A stretch of DNA of 40,919 nucleotides from Alistipes senegalensis. GTDB taxonomy: Bacteria; Bacteroidota; Bacteroidia; Bacteroidales; Rikenellaceae. Under the pieces are notes generated by a model. The model worked only from the letters and a program-made list of their open reading frames with translations, ran no database searches and was not told the origin of the DNA. Made by a program: the position numbers and the translations under genes. The stretch is taken from the NCBI GenBank assembly GCA_023665825.1, contig JAMPDE010000001.1, positions 957,726-998,644 on the forward strand. The letters run 5' to 3'. This document shows, piece by piece, positions 26,212-34,701 of this stretch (position 1 is its first letter; every line of letters starts with the position of its first letter).

Positions 26212-26918
26212 AGTTACAATGTGATAATCGGTTCAGCGGCAAATTTTGTGCATAGGCAATCGCTCGTTTTCGTTATTCGATGGACTAACGTTCCGACCGA
26301 AGCGGTTAGTATGCAAAGCGGAATGATTTTTCTTCGTCCGTTGCTGGTGTTTTGCCTCGAAGCCTGCGGATGTTGCGCTCTTTGGGGGCGTGCTCGCCCC
26401 CAGCCGCGCGGCAAACCCGAGCATTAAGGGGCGGCGAGGGGACGATAGACGTTGTCTATCTATAAATCCAAACAAGCAGATACGTTGAATAACGAGTTAT
26501 TCCGTATCTGCGTGTTCGTCTTTATGCAAAACGTTCGTTTTGCCCTCGCCGCCGGATTCAAGAATGCCGTTTTGATACCTTGTTGCTTACACAAGAAGAA
26601 TCCGACTTCCCCGAAACGGTCTGTTGCACTCCCGAACGGAGCGAAAATCGCCGACACGAATTTATTTCGTGGATGGACGGACGATAAGTCGGATGCGCGA
26701 ACTTGTTGGCGAAAGTCCGACTTATCGTCCGGGCATCGGGCCGGATGCAATCCGGTGTATCGGTAATTTTCGCACTTAATGCTCGGGGGAGCGCCGTCCG
26801 GCAAGGGGCGCGGAGCTATCGCGCCCCGACGAGGACATGGGTGCGTGGCTGGGTGTATCGAAAAGCGAGTCCCGGCCTGCATTTGGCCGGGACTCGCTTC
26901 TTATACGATTCGGAAAAA
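26212..26918. other. Non-coding 0.7-kb gap with many perfect hairpins
   Basis: No convincing gene is seen; short open frames on both strands run through the palindromes. Hairpins: TGGGGGCG-TGCT-CGCCCCCA (26383-26402); GATAGAC-GTT-GTCTATC (26444-26460); a 36-nt near-perfect palindrome with arms GCAGATACG/CGTATCTGC and inner GAATAAC/GTTATTC (26476-26511); GCAAAACG-TT-CGTTTTGC (26526-26543); a 15-bp perfect stem GGACGATAAGTCGGA...TCCGACTTATCGTCC with a 22-nt loop (26679-26730); CCGGAT-GCA-ATCCGG (26741-26755). It contains the upstream region of htrA (no TAnnTTTG found) and the 3' end of the rpsA unit. Confidence 0.7.
26863..26899 (-). terminator. Intrinsic terminator of rpsA
   Basis: AAGCGAGTCCCGGCC pairs perfectly (15 bp) with GGCCGGGACTCGCTT around a 7-nt loop, followed on the minus strand by TTCG. 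It lies 19 nt after the rpsA stop codon. Confidence 0.9.
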
Positions 26919-28781
26919 TTACTCTTCCGCTTTCGGTTCTTCTTTTTCGGCGGCTGCTTCGGCTTTCGGCGCGGCTTTCTTCGCGTTCTTGGCTTCGGCT
27001 GCTTCCATTGCGCTCTTCAGCGCGGCCAGACCCGTCACGTCGCCCAGCGTCGTCTTCTCGACCGAAGCGTTGATCTTCTTCACGGTCGACTTCGTGGCGT
27101 CGGCTGCGGCGCGTTTTTCGGCTTTTTCAGCTTTCTCGGCCTCCTTGCGAACATCGTCGTAGGTGCGCAGGTGCGACAGCGTGATGCGCTTCGTGGCTTT
27201 CGAGAACTCGATGATCTTGAACGGCAGCGTGTCGCCGGCTTTCGGCGTCGTGCCGTCCTCTTTGACGAGCTGGCGCGTCGGGCAGAAGCCTTCGACCGTG
27301 TCGCTCAAAGCGACGACGGCGCCCTTGTCGGTCATCTCCGTAATCGGAGCCTCGTGTACGCTGTCGAGCGGATACTGCGCCTCGAACTCGTTCCAAGGAT
27401 TCTCCTCCAATTGCTTGTGACCCAGCGACAGACGACGGTTCTCCTTGTCGATTTCCAGCACGATGACGTCGATGTCGGCACCTACCTGCGTGAAATCGCC
27501 CGGATGCTTCACTTTCTTCGTCCAGCTCAAATCCGAAATGTGGATCAGACCGTCGATGCCCTCCTCGATTTCGACGAATACGCCGAAGTTCGTGAAGTTA
27601 CGCACACGTGCCGTGCACTTCGTGCCGACGGGGTATTTGGTTTCGATCTGCTCCCAAGGATCGGTCGTGAGCTGTTTGATGCCCAGCGACATCTTGCGTT
27701 CTTCGCGGTCGATGGTCAGGATGACGGCCTCTACTTCGTCGCCGACTTTCATGAAGTCCTGTGCCGAACGCAGGTGCTGGCTCCACGACATTTCGGATAC
27801 GTGGATCAACCCCTCGACACCCGGAGCGATTTCGACGAACGCACCGTAATCGGCCATGACGACCACTTTGCCCTTGACCTTGTCGCCGACTTTGAGGTTG
27901 GCGTCGAGCGCCTCCCAAGGATGCGGCGTCAGCTGTTTCAGACCCAGCGCGATGCGCTTCTTCTGCTCGTCGAAGTCGAGGATGACGACCTGAATCTTCT
28001 GGTCGAGCTCGACGACCTCTTCGGGGTGGTTGACACGGCCCCACGACAGGTCGGTGATGTGGATCAGACCGTCTACGCCGCCCAAGTCGACGAATACGCC
28101 GTAGGAGGTGATGTTCTTGACCGTACCTTCGAGAATCTGGCCCTTTTCGAGTTTCGACATGATGATCTCTTTCTGGGCTTCGAGTTCGGCCTCGATCAAG
28201 GCCTTGTGCGATACGACGACGTTGCGGAACTCCTGATTGATTTTCACCACCTTGAACTCCATCGTCTTGTCGACGTAGATATCGTAGTCGCGGATGGGTT
28301 TCACGTCGATCTGCGAGCCGGGCAGGAAGGCCTCGATGCCGAACACGTCGACGATCATACCGCCTTTGGTGCGGCACTTGATGTAACCCTTGATGATTTC
28401 GTCGTTTTCGAGGGCCTCGTTGACGCGGTCCCACGATTTGAGCTGACGGGCTTTCTTGTGCGAAAGGGCCAGCTGGCCGTTCTTGTCTTCGGCCGATTCG
28501 ACATAGACTTCCACCTTGTCGCCGACTTTGAGGTCGGGGTTGTAGCGGAATTCGGCGTTCGAGATGACGCCTTCGCTCTTGTAGCCGACGTTCACCAGCA
28601 CTTCGCGCTTGGTGACGCTCGTAACGGTACCTTCGACCACCTCGCCGACATTGACATTCGAGAGCGTTTTGCCGTAGGCATCGGCGATTTGCTCTTTGGG
28701 TTGGTCGTAGACGCCCAGATCCTGTTCAAACGCATTCCAGTCGAACTGGTCGTTTGCTACCGTGTTTTTCGTTTCTTCCAT
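26919..28781 (-). CDS. rpsA: 30S ribosomal protein S1
   Basis: The 620-residue product has six S1 (OB-fold) domains. The best-preserved repeats carry GLIHITDLSWGRVNHPEEVV, GLIHVSEMSWSQ and GLIHISDLSWTKKVKHPGDF; the first two are more diverged, as usual for ribosome-docking domains. The C-terminus (about 545-620) is a charged Ala/Glu/Lys-rich extension (KAEKAEKRAAADATK, KKAAPKAEAAAEKEEPKAEE), a common Bacteroidetes feature. S1 binds mRNA 5' regions, which matters in a genome whose starts lack Shine-Dalgarno sequences. It has its own strong promoter (28877-28907), a leader of about 90 nt with a small hairpin, and a strong terminator. Confidence 0.97.
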   Translation of the reverse strand: MEETKNTVANDQFDWNAFEQDLGVYDQPKEQIADAYGKTLSNVNVGEVVEGTVTSVTKREVLVNVGYKSEGVISNAEFRYNPDLKVGDKVEVYVESAEDKNGQLALSHKKARQLKSWDRVNEALENDEIIKGYIKCRTKGGMIVDVFGIEAFLPGSQIDVKPIRDYDIYVDKTMEFKVVKINQEFRNVVVSHKALIEAELEAQKEIIMSKLEKGQILEGTVKNITSYGVFVDLGGVDGLIHITDLSWGRVNHPEEVVELDQKIQVVILDFDEQKKRIALGLKQLTPHPWEALDANLKVGDKVKGKVVVMADYGAFVEIAPGVEGLIHVSEMSWSQHLRSAQDFMKVGDEVEAVILTIDREERKMSLGIKQLTTDPWEQIETKYPVGTKCTARVRNFTNFGVFVEIEEGIDGLIHISDLSWTKKVKHPGDFTQVGADIDVIVLEIDKENRRLSLGHKQLEENPWNEFEAQYPLDSVHEAPITEMTDKGAVVALSDTVEGFCPTRQLVKEDGTTPKAGDTLPFKIIEFSKATKRITLSHLRTYDDVRKEAEKAEKAEKRAAADATKSTVKKINASVEKTTLGDVTGLAALKSAMEAAEAKNAKKAAPKAEAAAEKEEPKAEE

Positions 28782-28849
28782 AATCGGAAATTCGTGTTGC
28801 GATACAATCGCTCGTTAAAATGTTAAACAATAAGTTGTTGCTCCCCATT

Positions 28850-28907
28850 CGCACATACGTGCGGACACAGAGACGACAAATTTAGGAAAATTTTTTCATT
28901 TTGCAAA
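28850..28907 (-). promoter_or_regulatory. rpsA promoter and leader hairpin
   Basis: On the minus strand TTTG (complement of 28904-28907), 19 nt, then TAAATTTG (complement of 28877-28884). The -33 element lies inside the last codons and stop of the upstream gene (28896-29246). The leader contains CGCAC-GTAT-GTGCG (28850-28863), a possible site for autoregulation (inference). Confidence 0.82.
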
Positions 28908-29246
28908 AACGGGCGCGATGTGCGCCGTCGGCGTCAGCCGCAGCCCGTCGTAGTCGAGGCCGCTCAATACGACCGCGATTCCCTGCGGGGCGGGCACGCA
29001 TTGCGGCAGCCGTTCGGCCAGCGAAGCCCTTTCGGCGCACCATTGCGGGAAGAACGTACCGTAGTCCGCCGGAAAGTCCAGCACCAGCAATCCCGCATGG
29101 AATTCCGTCGCGGGCTGGCGGTCGGGGGTGGCACACTGTTCCACGCGCAGCACCCGGCCGTCGGACGCAAAGGTCACGAGCGGATTGCGCACCACGCCCT
29201 GCAGCGTCCACAGCAGATTGGAGGCGATGCGGCGGGCGGAGGTCAT
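28896..29246 (-). CDS. Small conserved hypothetical protein, amidohydrolase-N-terminus-like
   Basis: The 116-residue product starts MTSARRIASNLLWTLQG. The ATG overlaps the stop of the DUF4296 gene (ATGA), which fixes the start. The pattern RRIASNLLWTLQ...VTFASDGRVLRVE...EFHAGLLVLDFP resembles the small beta-sandwich at the N-terminus of amidohydrolase-family proteins, but no metal-binding HxH motif or barrel follows, so it would not be an enzyme on its own. No signal peptide. It may be a remnant or a stand-alone domain. Its last codons contain the -33 box of rpsA. Function unknown; the family comparison is from memory of the motif and is tentative. Confidence 0.7.
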   Translation of the reverse strand: MTSARRIASNLLWTLQGVVRNPLVTFASDGRVLRVEQCATPDRQPATEFHAGLLVLDFPADYGTFFPQWCAERASLAERLPQCVPAPQGIAVVLSGLDYDGLRLTPTAHIAPVFAK

Positions 29247-30121
29247 TTTTCGGTCGGCAGCGTTTCGGAGCCCTCGCCCTTTTCCGCACCGGCCGTCGGC
29301 CCCTTCCCATTTAATAAAAAGTCGTCGGCGAAGATGCGGAGGTTCAGTTGCCGGAGATAGAGGCTGTCGACCGCAGCGGCTGTTTCGGGTGTGTAGTCGA
29401 TGCGGAAATCGCGTACCGTGACGGAGGGCTGGCGCGGCGTGCCGTCGAACAGCACGAAATCGACATGCAGCCGCCGGTGCGTGCTGTCGGCCCGGACGGT
29501 GCGTTTGAACTGTTCGTCGCGGTTGCGCCACATCGTCGCGGTTTGCACGTTGGTGCGGGTGCTGTCGTGCCGTTCGAGCCAGACCTGCCCCCGCAGGCGG
29601 TCGTTGCAGTCGAGCGAATCGACCCGATAGCGCAGGGAGATGTTGTAGGTGCCCGGTGCCGCGTCGATCGCGACGCGCAGGTGCGTAGTGTCTTTCAGCG
29701 ACCGCACGCGGACGAGCGAATCGGCATACACGCGGCGGGTCATGGTCCGTTCGGCGACCCGGTCGACGGTGTCCAGAATGGCGACTTCGCGGTTGTAGTA
29801 CTTGCCCTCGCGTTCGAGCAGCACGATGGCTTGCTCGACGACATCGCCCAGCCGCGCGCTCTTGCGTTTCGAGAAGTTGCCGATGGTGTACTGCACGTCG
29901 GCCGTCGTGTAGCCGTAGCGGGCGAAAATCGGCTCGTAGAGTTTCAGCGAGTCGCGTTTGGCTTCGCGGTTGGTGTAGGCGTTGACCAGAAAAGCGTCGT
30001 GGAAAATCAGCGCCAGTTCGTCGTCGGGGATGATCGTGTGGCGTTTGCAGGCGGTCGGCAGGAGCGCGGCGATGCCGAGCGACAGCACGACGAATGTTTT
30101 TATTAAATGGGTGAAACGCAT
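29243..30121 (-). CDS. DUF4296-containing lipoprotein
   Basis: The 292-residue product has a lipoprotein signal ending LLPTAC-KRH (Cys25). Residues about 30-115 (IPDDELALIFHDAFLVNAY, YEPIFARYGYTTADVQYTI, NFSKRKSARLGDVVEQA) fit DUF4296, a helical domain widespread in Bacteroidetes lipoproteins and usually found in this kind of locus. The rest (about 150-270) has beta-strand character and no recognised motif. The start follows CTTAATAAAA-ATG. It lies 20 nt after the permease gene and overlaps the next gene by 4 nt. Function unknown. Confidence 0.85.
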   Translation of the reverse strand: MRFTHLIKTFVVLSLGIAALLPTACKRHTIIPDDELALIFHDAFLVNAYTNREAKRDSLKLYEPIFARYGYTTADVQYTIGNFSKRKSARLGDVVEQAIVLLEREGKYYNREVAILDTVDRVAERTMTRRVYADSLVRVRSLKDTTHLRVAIDAAPGTYNISLRYRVDSLDCNDRLRGQVWLERHDSTRTNVQTATMWRNRDEQFKRTVRADSTHRRLHVDFVLFDGTPRQPSVTVRDFRIDYTPETAAAVDSLYLRQLNLRIFADDFLLNGKGPTAGAEKGEGSETLPTEK

Positions 30122-30141
30122 TTTTATTAAGGGATGAATTG

Positions 30142-31359
30142 CTATTCTTTGAGGGGGATATTCGGTTTCAACAAGCTGCGCACGGTCGTGTCGGAGAGCA
30201 CCAGCGCGACGGCCGCAAAGGCGGCGGCGACAGCGGCCAAATCCCCCCAGCGGAACTCTACGGGATAGCTTTTGGTCAAAAAGCTGTCGGCCGGAATCTC
30301 GATTATTCCGAAATGCTGCTGGACGAGGGTGGCCGCGATGCCGAGCACTGCTCCGATGACCGCGCCCAGCGCACAAATCAACAACCCTTCGGTGCGGAAA
30401 ATCGACCGCACTAACCGGTTGTCGGCTCCCAGCGCGCGGAGCGTGCCGATGTCGGCGCGTTTTTCGACGACGAGCATGGCCAGTGCCCCGACGACCGAGA
30501 ACGACGCGATGACGAGCACGAGCAGCGAGATGAAGAAGATGCCCCACTTTTCGTAGGACATGATGCGGTAGAACGAGGCGCGCAGTTCGTAGCGCGTGCG
30601 CACGTCGAACCGCTCGCCGAGTTGTTGCGCGACGGCGGTTTTCAGCCGGTCGGGGTCGGCGTGGCCGGCTACACGCAGCAACAGGGCCGACGCTTGGTCG
30701 GGATAGCGGAAAAGGTCGCGGGCCAGCCGGAGCGACACGAGGACGTAACGCTGTTCGGTGTCGCCGTCGAGCGAGAAAACGCCTCCGACGGGCACCGTGC
30801 GCCGCGTGTAATTGGCCGTCGGGAGCAGCGACGGTACGTTCCCCCGCCGTACGGCGTAGGCGTCGACGTCGGCATCGGCCAGCGAACGGATGCCCAACTG
30901 CCACGCCATCGTCTGGCCGATGACCATGCGTTCGAGGTCGCCGATGCGCACGGCGCGGTCGCCGGTCAGGACGGCTTCGTCGAGTTCGAGCACACGGTAG
31001 TAGGCGTCGTCGACCCCGCGCATCGTAGCGACGGCCTGCCGCCCGTCGTGCCGGAGCAGGGCGCTCTGTTCGAGCACGAACGAAAGCGCCCCGATGCCGG
31101 GCATCTGCGCGAGGGCGGCGGTGTCGAGGTCGGCCGTGCGGAACGTGCGTCCCTCGCGGGGCGTGACGGTCAGTCCGGCGTCGAACGCCGAGCAGGTCGT
31201 GCGCACGAGCCGCTCGAAGCCGTTGAACACCGACAGCAGGATGATCATGGCGGCGACGGGCATGGCGACGGCGACGACGCTCAACCCCGCGATGAGGTTG
31301 ACCACCGACCGCGACTGGGCCGAAAAGAGGTAGCGACGGGCGAAAAACGACGGTAACAA
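30142..31359 (-). CDS. ABC transporter permease, LolE/FtsX-MacB type
   Basis: The 405-residue product is a four-helix MacB/LolCE-type permease: an N-terminal helix (SVVNLIAGLSVVAVAMPVAAMIILLS, about 18-43), a large periplasmic domain (about 50-265) and three C-terminal helices (starting IFFISLLVLVIASFSVVGAL). RAL-type coupling helix ALGADNRLVRSIFRTEG is present. In this order of genes Bacteroidetes usually place the lipoprotein-release permease. The ATPase partner is not nearby. No ATG is available: the TTG at 31359, 3 nt after the rbfA stop, gives LPSFFARRYLFS, the expected N-terminus, so a TTG start is proposed. Confidence 0.9.
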   Translation of the reverse strand: MLPSFFARRYLFSAQSRSVVNLIAGLSVVAVAMPVAAMIILLSVFNGFERLVRTTCSAFDAGLTVTPREGRTFRTADLDTAALAQMPGIGALSFVLEQSALLRHDGRQAVATMRGVDDAYYRVLELDEAVLTGDRAVRIGDLERMVIGQTMAWQLGIRSLADADVDAYAVRRGNVPSLLPTANYTRRTVPVGGVFSLDGDTEQRYVLVSLRLARDLFRYPDQASALLLRVAGHADPDRLKTAVAQQLGERFDVRTRYELRASFYRIMSYEKWGIFFISLLVLVIASFSVVGALAMLVVEKRADIGTLRALGADNRLVRSIFRTEGLLICALGAVIGAVLGIAATLVQQHFGIIEIPADSFLTKSYPVEFRWGDLAAVAAAFAAVALVLSDTTVRSLLKPNIPLKE

Positions 31360-31362
31360 GGT

Positions 31363-31701
31363 CTACTGCTTGATTGCGCGGTCGATCTGTTCGATGTATT
31401 CGAGCGAATCGTCGAGGAAGAACTGGATTTCGGGAATGCTTTTCAGCTGGTTGCGGAGGCGGTTGCCGAGCAGTCCGCGCAGCGGGCGGGCGTGCTGTTC
31501 GAGCGACCGCATCACCTGCTCGTGGCGGCCGAACGGGAAGATGCTGACGTAGATTTTCGCATAGGCGAAATCGGGAGAAACGCGCACGGCCGTGACCGTG
31601 ACGAGCGAACCGAGTGCGACCTCCGGCATCTGCTGCTGGATGATTTCGGCCATGTCCTTCTGTATCTGTTTCGCGATTTTCTGCTGACGGGTATTTTCCA
31701 T
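31363..31701 (-). CDS. rbfA: Ribosome-binding factor A
   Basis: The 112-residue product is full length for RbfA, a KH-domain protein that binds the 30S subunit during 16S rRNA maturation. Family features are MENTRQQKIAKQIQKDMAEI at the N-terminus, VTVTAVRVSPDFAYAKIYVS in the middle and LRNQLKSIPEIQFFLDDSLEY near the end. The ATG at 31701 is preceded by ACATTTAATAAAAAA, the typical leader. The permease gene follows after 3 nt. A small hairpin GGGTCG-TAC-CGACCC (31781-31795) separates it from the upstream beta-barrel gene; whether it terminates is unclear. Confidence 0.95.
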   Translation of the reverse strand: MENTRQQKIAKQIQKDMAEIIQQQMPEVALGSLVTVTAVRVSPDFAYAKIYVSIFPFGRHEQVMRSLEQHARPLRGLLGNRLRNQLKSIPEIQFFLDDSLEYIEQIDRAIKQ

Positions 31702-31799
31702 TTTTTTATTAAATGTCACGGGTCGCATGGTCGCTGCGGAGCATGTTTCCCGATGGTTGTTTTTTGTTCAGTATCACAGGGTCGGTACGACCCGATTAA

Positions 31800-32612
31800 T
31801 TAAAGTCCATATTTGAATACTTCGCGGTTTTTCTCGCGTTTGGGGCGGGGTTTCCACGTCTCGAATCCCGCCTTGTTGAAGCGGTACGAAAGGCCGACCG
31901 AAATGTTCAGGTTGTCGAGCGGCGACCGCAGGGGCGTGGCGTAGAACGGATTTTCGGGGCCGTCGGTCGCGTTGTCGGCGTAGCGGTTGCGGTTGCGCAC
32001 GATGTCCGAAAACCCGAAGTAGTACCGCACGCGGAAATTCAACTCGAACCTTTTTATTAAGAGGGCTATACCTCCTCCGCCGGCCAGTCCATAGCCCCAC
32101 CGGTTGTCGCGTTCGGTGCGGAAGTCGTAGGTGCCTTTCCAGTCGGCGAGGCCCTCGTCGCGTGCCTGCTCGTTCTCGTAGGTGGACGAAAAGTTGTACG
32201 AGAAAGTGGCCGCCGCTTCGAGGTAGACGCGCATCCGGTGGCGGAACAGATAGACGTGGGGCTGCCAGACGACGGGCAGGACGATCGAATTGACCTTGCG
32301 CGTATAATATAGGTAATCTTTCGGTTCGTCGACCCGCGACGCGTTGGTCGCATGGGAGAATCCCTGCTGCATGAATTCGAGGTCGATGCCGAATCCGCCC
32401 ACGACCCGCTGCGTGCCGTAGTAGCGCCACGTCAGTCCCGCGCTGTATTGGCCCCAGATCGCTTTCATCTCCTGCGGGGGCTGGAACCGGGCGGTGGACA
32501 TGCCCGTTCCGGCCACGAATCCCAGCGTGTGCTGGGCCGATGCGGTGCCGCATGCAAACAATACTGCGGCAAGCAGTCCGCCTAGTTTTTTATGAAGAAA
32601 AAAGTATCTCAC
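31800..32612 (-). CDS. Outer membrane beta-barrel (porin family) protein
   Basis: With a GTG start at 32612 the product has 270 residues and a good signal peptide (VRYFFLHKKLGGLLAAVLFACGTASAQ split as HKK core and LLAAVLFACGTASA). An ATG at 32669 exists but lies inside the upstream gene. The mature part alternates like an 8-10 strand barrel: HTLGFVAGTGMSTARF, SAGLTWRYYG, AATFSYNFSS, ELNFRVRYYFG, and ISVGLSYRFNKAGF near the end, matching the PorT/outer-membrane-beta-barrel families of Bacteroidetes. Function unknown. It starts 22 nt after the Ig-like lipoprotein gene. Confidence 0.8.
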   Translation of the reverse strand: MRYFFLHKKLGGLLAAVLFACGTASAQHTLGFVAGTGMSTARFQPPQEMKAIWGQYSAGLTWRYYGTQRVVGGFGIDLEFMQQGFSHATNASRVDEPKDYLYYTRKVNSIVLPVVWQPHVYLFRHRMRVYLEAAATFSYNFSSTYENEQARDEGLADWKGTYDFRTERDNRWGYGLAGGGGIALLIKRFELNFRVRYYFGFSDIVRNRNRYADNATDGPENPFYATPLRSPLDNLNISVGLSYRFNKAGFETWKPRPKREKNREVFKYGL

Positions 32613-32634
32613 TGTCGATAATTCTGAATTGTTT

Positions 32635-34701
32635 TTACCGGAACTTGCTGAACATGCCGCCCGTCGCATTGAAACTGTCGTTCGTGTTGCTGTTGCTGCC
32701 GTGTTCGTGCTGCGGTTTTTTCGGCCCCTCTTTGGCCCGTTTTTCCGCTTCGCGGCGCAGGCGTTGCAGCTCCCGTTCGTCGAGCTGGCGTTGCAGCGTC
32801 TCCATGTTCACCGGCGCGAAAATCGCATCCATGTCCATCGCGAACTCGATTTCCCAGTTCACTTTCGTCGCGAAGGTCTCTTCGCCCGCTTCGTTGCGGT
32901 AGAGTTCGGCCCGTTCGGGCTGGTGCCGTTCGACCACGTTGCCCGTGTCCCAGCGGCCGTTGCCGTTGGTGTCCTCGATGATGCGGAACTTGATTTCGCC
33001 CGCCGGCACGTAGTTGAACTGCACGTCGCCCGTCGCTACGTCGCGCTTCTCCTGCTTCAGCGAGCCGCTGCCGTCGAGCAGCTGGACGATGTAGCGTTTC
33101 TGCGGGTCGCGGGCCTGCACATGGATTTTGACCGTCGCGAACTTCTCGGGGTCGAGCGACGTGTATTTGCCCACGAGCGTGTCGTTCGAGAATCCGGCGA
33201 TGTCCGTGATGGCTCCGGCCGGAATCGTGAGCGTGTAGGCGGTCGCCGGTTTCCACGCCGCGCGGATGTGCCAGCGGCGCAGCTGCGCCGTGTCGCGGAC
33301 GAAGTGCACGGGGATGTCGGTTTCCGGCTTGTTAGCACCGGCAGAGGTGCCGGTAGTGATGTTGGTGGCGGTGAGCCGCACGGCCGCCGAATCGAGCCGC
33401 GCGAGCGGATAATCGAAGTCGGCGGTCAGCCCCAGTTCGGGGTTGAGGTCGCCCGTGAGCGGCAGTTTGTAGCCAAACGGATTCTCCTGCTCGGGTTCCT
33501 GCCACTCCTCGCCAGCCTCTTCGGCTTTGCGGCGTTCGCGTTCGAGCCGCTCGCGTTCGCGCTCCTGCTCTTTGGTCTCGACGAGCCGCCACGCCAGTTT
33601 GAGCGGTTCGGTCACCTCCTGCAACACGTTGAGCGAGTCGTGTTTGAGGTAGGTGATTTCGCCTTTGAGCGTGTCGGGGAGCTCGGCGGCGGGCACGTGG
33701 AACCACAGCGCGACGGTATCGCGCCCTTCGGTCTGCGGGTCGACGATGATCCGTTCGGCGGGAATGCTGTCGAAGCGGATGCCCTTGATTTGCGGACGGG
33801 CCGCCGTGAAGTAGAGCATGGCCTGATGCTGGCTCGGCCGGGCCGTCTCGGAGAGCAACTGCCGCCGGAATGCGCGGTCGGTGAACATGCGCAGGTAGAG
33901 CTGCGGCGCGGCCGTGACGTAGTGCCGCACGGAGTCGTACCACATGGCGAAGTCGGGCATGCGGGCGGGGTTGTGCTGCCCCTCGACGAAACCGATCTGG
34001 TCGACGCCGGGTTCGTAGAGCTGGTTGTCGTTCTTGTCTTGGAAGCCGTAGACCGCGTAGTCGATCGGTTTGAGGTTCTGCGCGATGAAGATGCCGTTGG
34101 TTTCGGCGCGCGCGATGACCGACGGCTTGTACTTGAAGACGGTCGAATCGTATTCGGCGACGTGCTCGATGGAATCGGCCGGAAAGAACCAGATGTAGGT
34201 CTTCGGCACCGAATCGGCCTTGTAGCCGTCGGCCGTGTAGCCCGACACGAGCATCGAATCGATTTCCGAGCCGGTCGAGAAGACGTAGCGCATTGAGTAG
34301 AGCGGATTGCCCTCGTTGTTGTCGCGGATGGCCGAGCCGAAGTTGAGGGCATAGGTGGTGTTGGGTTCGAGCGTGTCGCGCAGTTGGACGACGATGCCCT
34401 TGCCGCGCAGCGTGACCAGCGGTTTTTTCTTCATCGCGGGCGAGGTGTAAAACTCCTTCTGCTGGTCTTTGAGCTGGACGAATTCATCGAATTCGATGAA
34501 AATCCGTTCGTGGCCGACGGTGGGGCGGTCGGTCGCGAAGTTGTCGGGATTCATGCGCACGATGACGGGCGGCAGGGTGTCGCGCGGCCCGCCCGTCGGG
34601 GTGCCGATCGTCGCGCACCGGCACAGAAACGCCGACAGAAAGAGCGCGAGGACGCCGATGTTCGCCCGGAAAGGCGTTATTTTATTTTTTTCAATTTTCA
34701 T
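32635..34701 (-). CDS. Ig-like (SbsA-type) lipoprotein
   Basis: The 688-residue product has a lipoprotein signal with Cys27 or Cys29 (FLSAFLCRCATIG). After GTPTGGPRDTLPPVIV comes a bacterial Ig-like domain (about 45-140, with IFIEFDEFVQL and LEPNTTYALNFG). A beta-rich central region follows, then a charged coiled-coil-like stretch of Glu/Arg (about 375-400), a second Ig-like part, and a C-terminal helical, Asn/Ser-rich tail. Proteins of this layout are common in Bacteroidetes beside holB/folK-type genes and have been linked only loosely to the envelope. The ATG overlaps the previous gene by 11 nt, so translation is coupled. Confidence 0.85.
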   Translation of the reverse strand: MKIEKNKITPFRANIGVLALFLSAFLCRCATIGTPTGGPRDTLPPVIVRMNPDNFATDRPTVGHERIFIEFDEFVQLKDQQKEFYTSPAMKKKPLVTLRGKGIVVQLRDTLEPNTTYALNFGSAIRDNNEGNPLYSMRYVFSTGSEIDSMLVSGYTADGYKADSVPKTYIWFFPADSIEHVAEYDSTVFKYKPSVIARAETNGIFIAQNLKPIDYAVYGFQDKNDNQLYEPGVDQIGFVEGQHNPARMPDFAMWYDSVRHYVTAAPQLYLRMFTDRAFRRQLLSETARPSQHQAMLYFTAARPQIKGIRFDSIPAERIIVDPQTEGRDTVALWFHVPAAELPDTLKGEITYLKHDSLNVLQEVTEPLKLAWRLVETKEQERERERLERERRKAEEAGEEWQEPEQENPFGYKLPLTGDLNPELGLTADFDYPLARLDSAAVRLTATNITTGTSAGANKPETDIPVHFVRDTAQLRRWHIRAAWKPATAYTLTIPAGAITDIAGFSNDTLVGKYTSLDPEKFATVKIHVQARDPQKRYIVQLLDGSGSLKQEKRDVATGDVQFNYVPAGEIKFRIIEDTNGNGRWDTGNVVERHQPERAELYRNEAGEETFATKVNWEIEFAMDMDAIFAPVNMETLQRQLDERELQRLRREAEKRAKEGPKKPQHEHGSNSNTNDSFNATGGMFSKFR

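Noticed and set aside
26452-26882. Overlapping open frames on both strands in the htrA-rpsA gap (104 and 140 codons)
   Set aside because: Both pass through long perfect palindromes and have no start context, signal peptide or recognisable motif.
32612-32669. Upstream ATG for the beta-barrel gene at 32669
   Set aside because: It lies inside the coding end of the Ig-like gene and would add 19 residues before a signal peptide that is well formed from the GTG at 32612.
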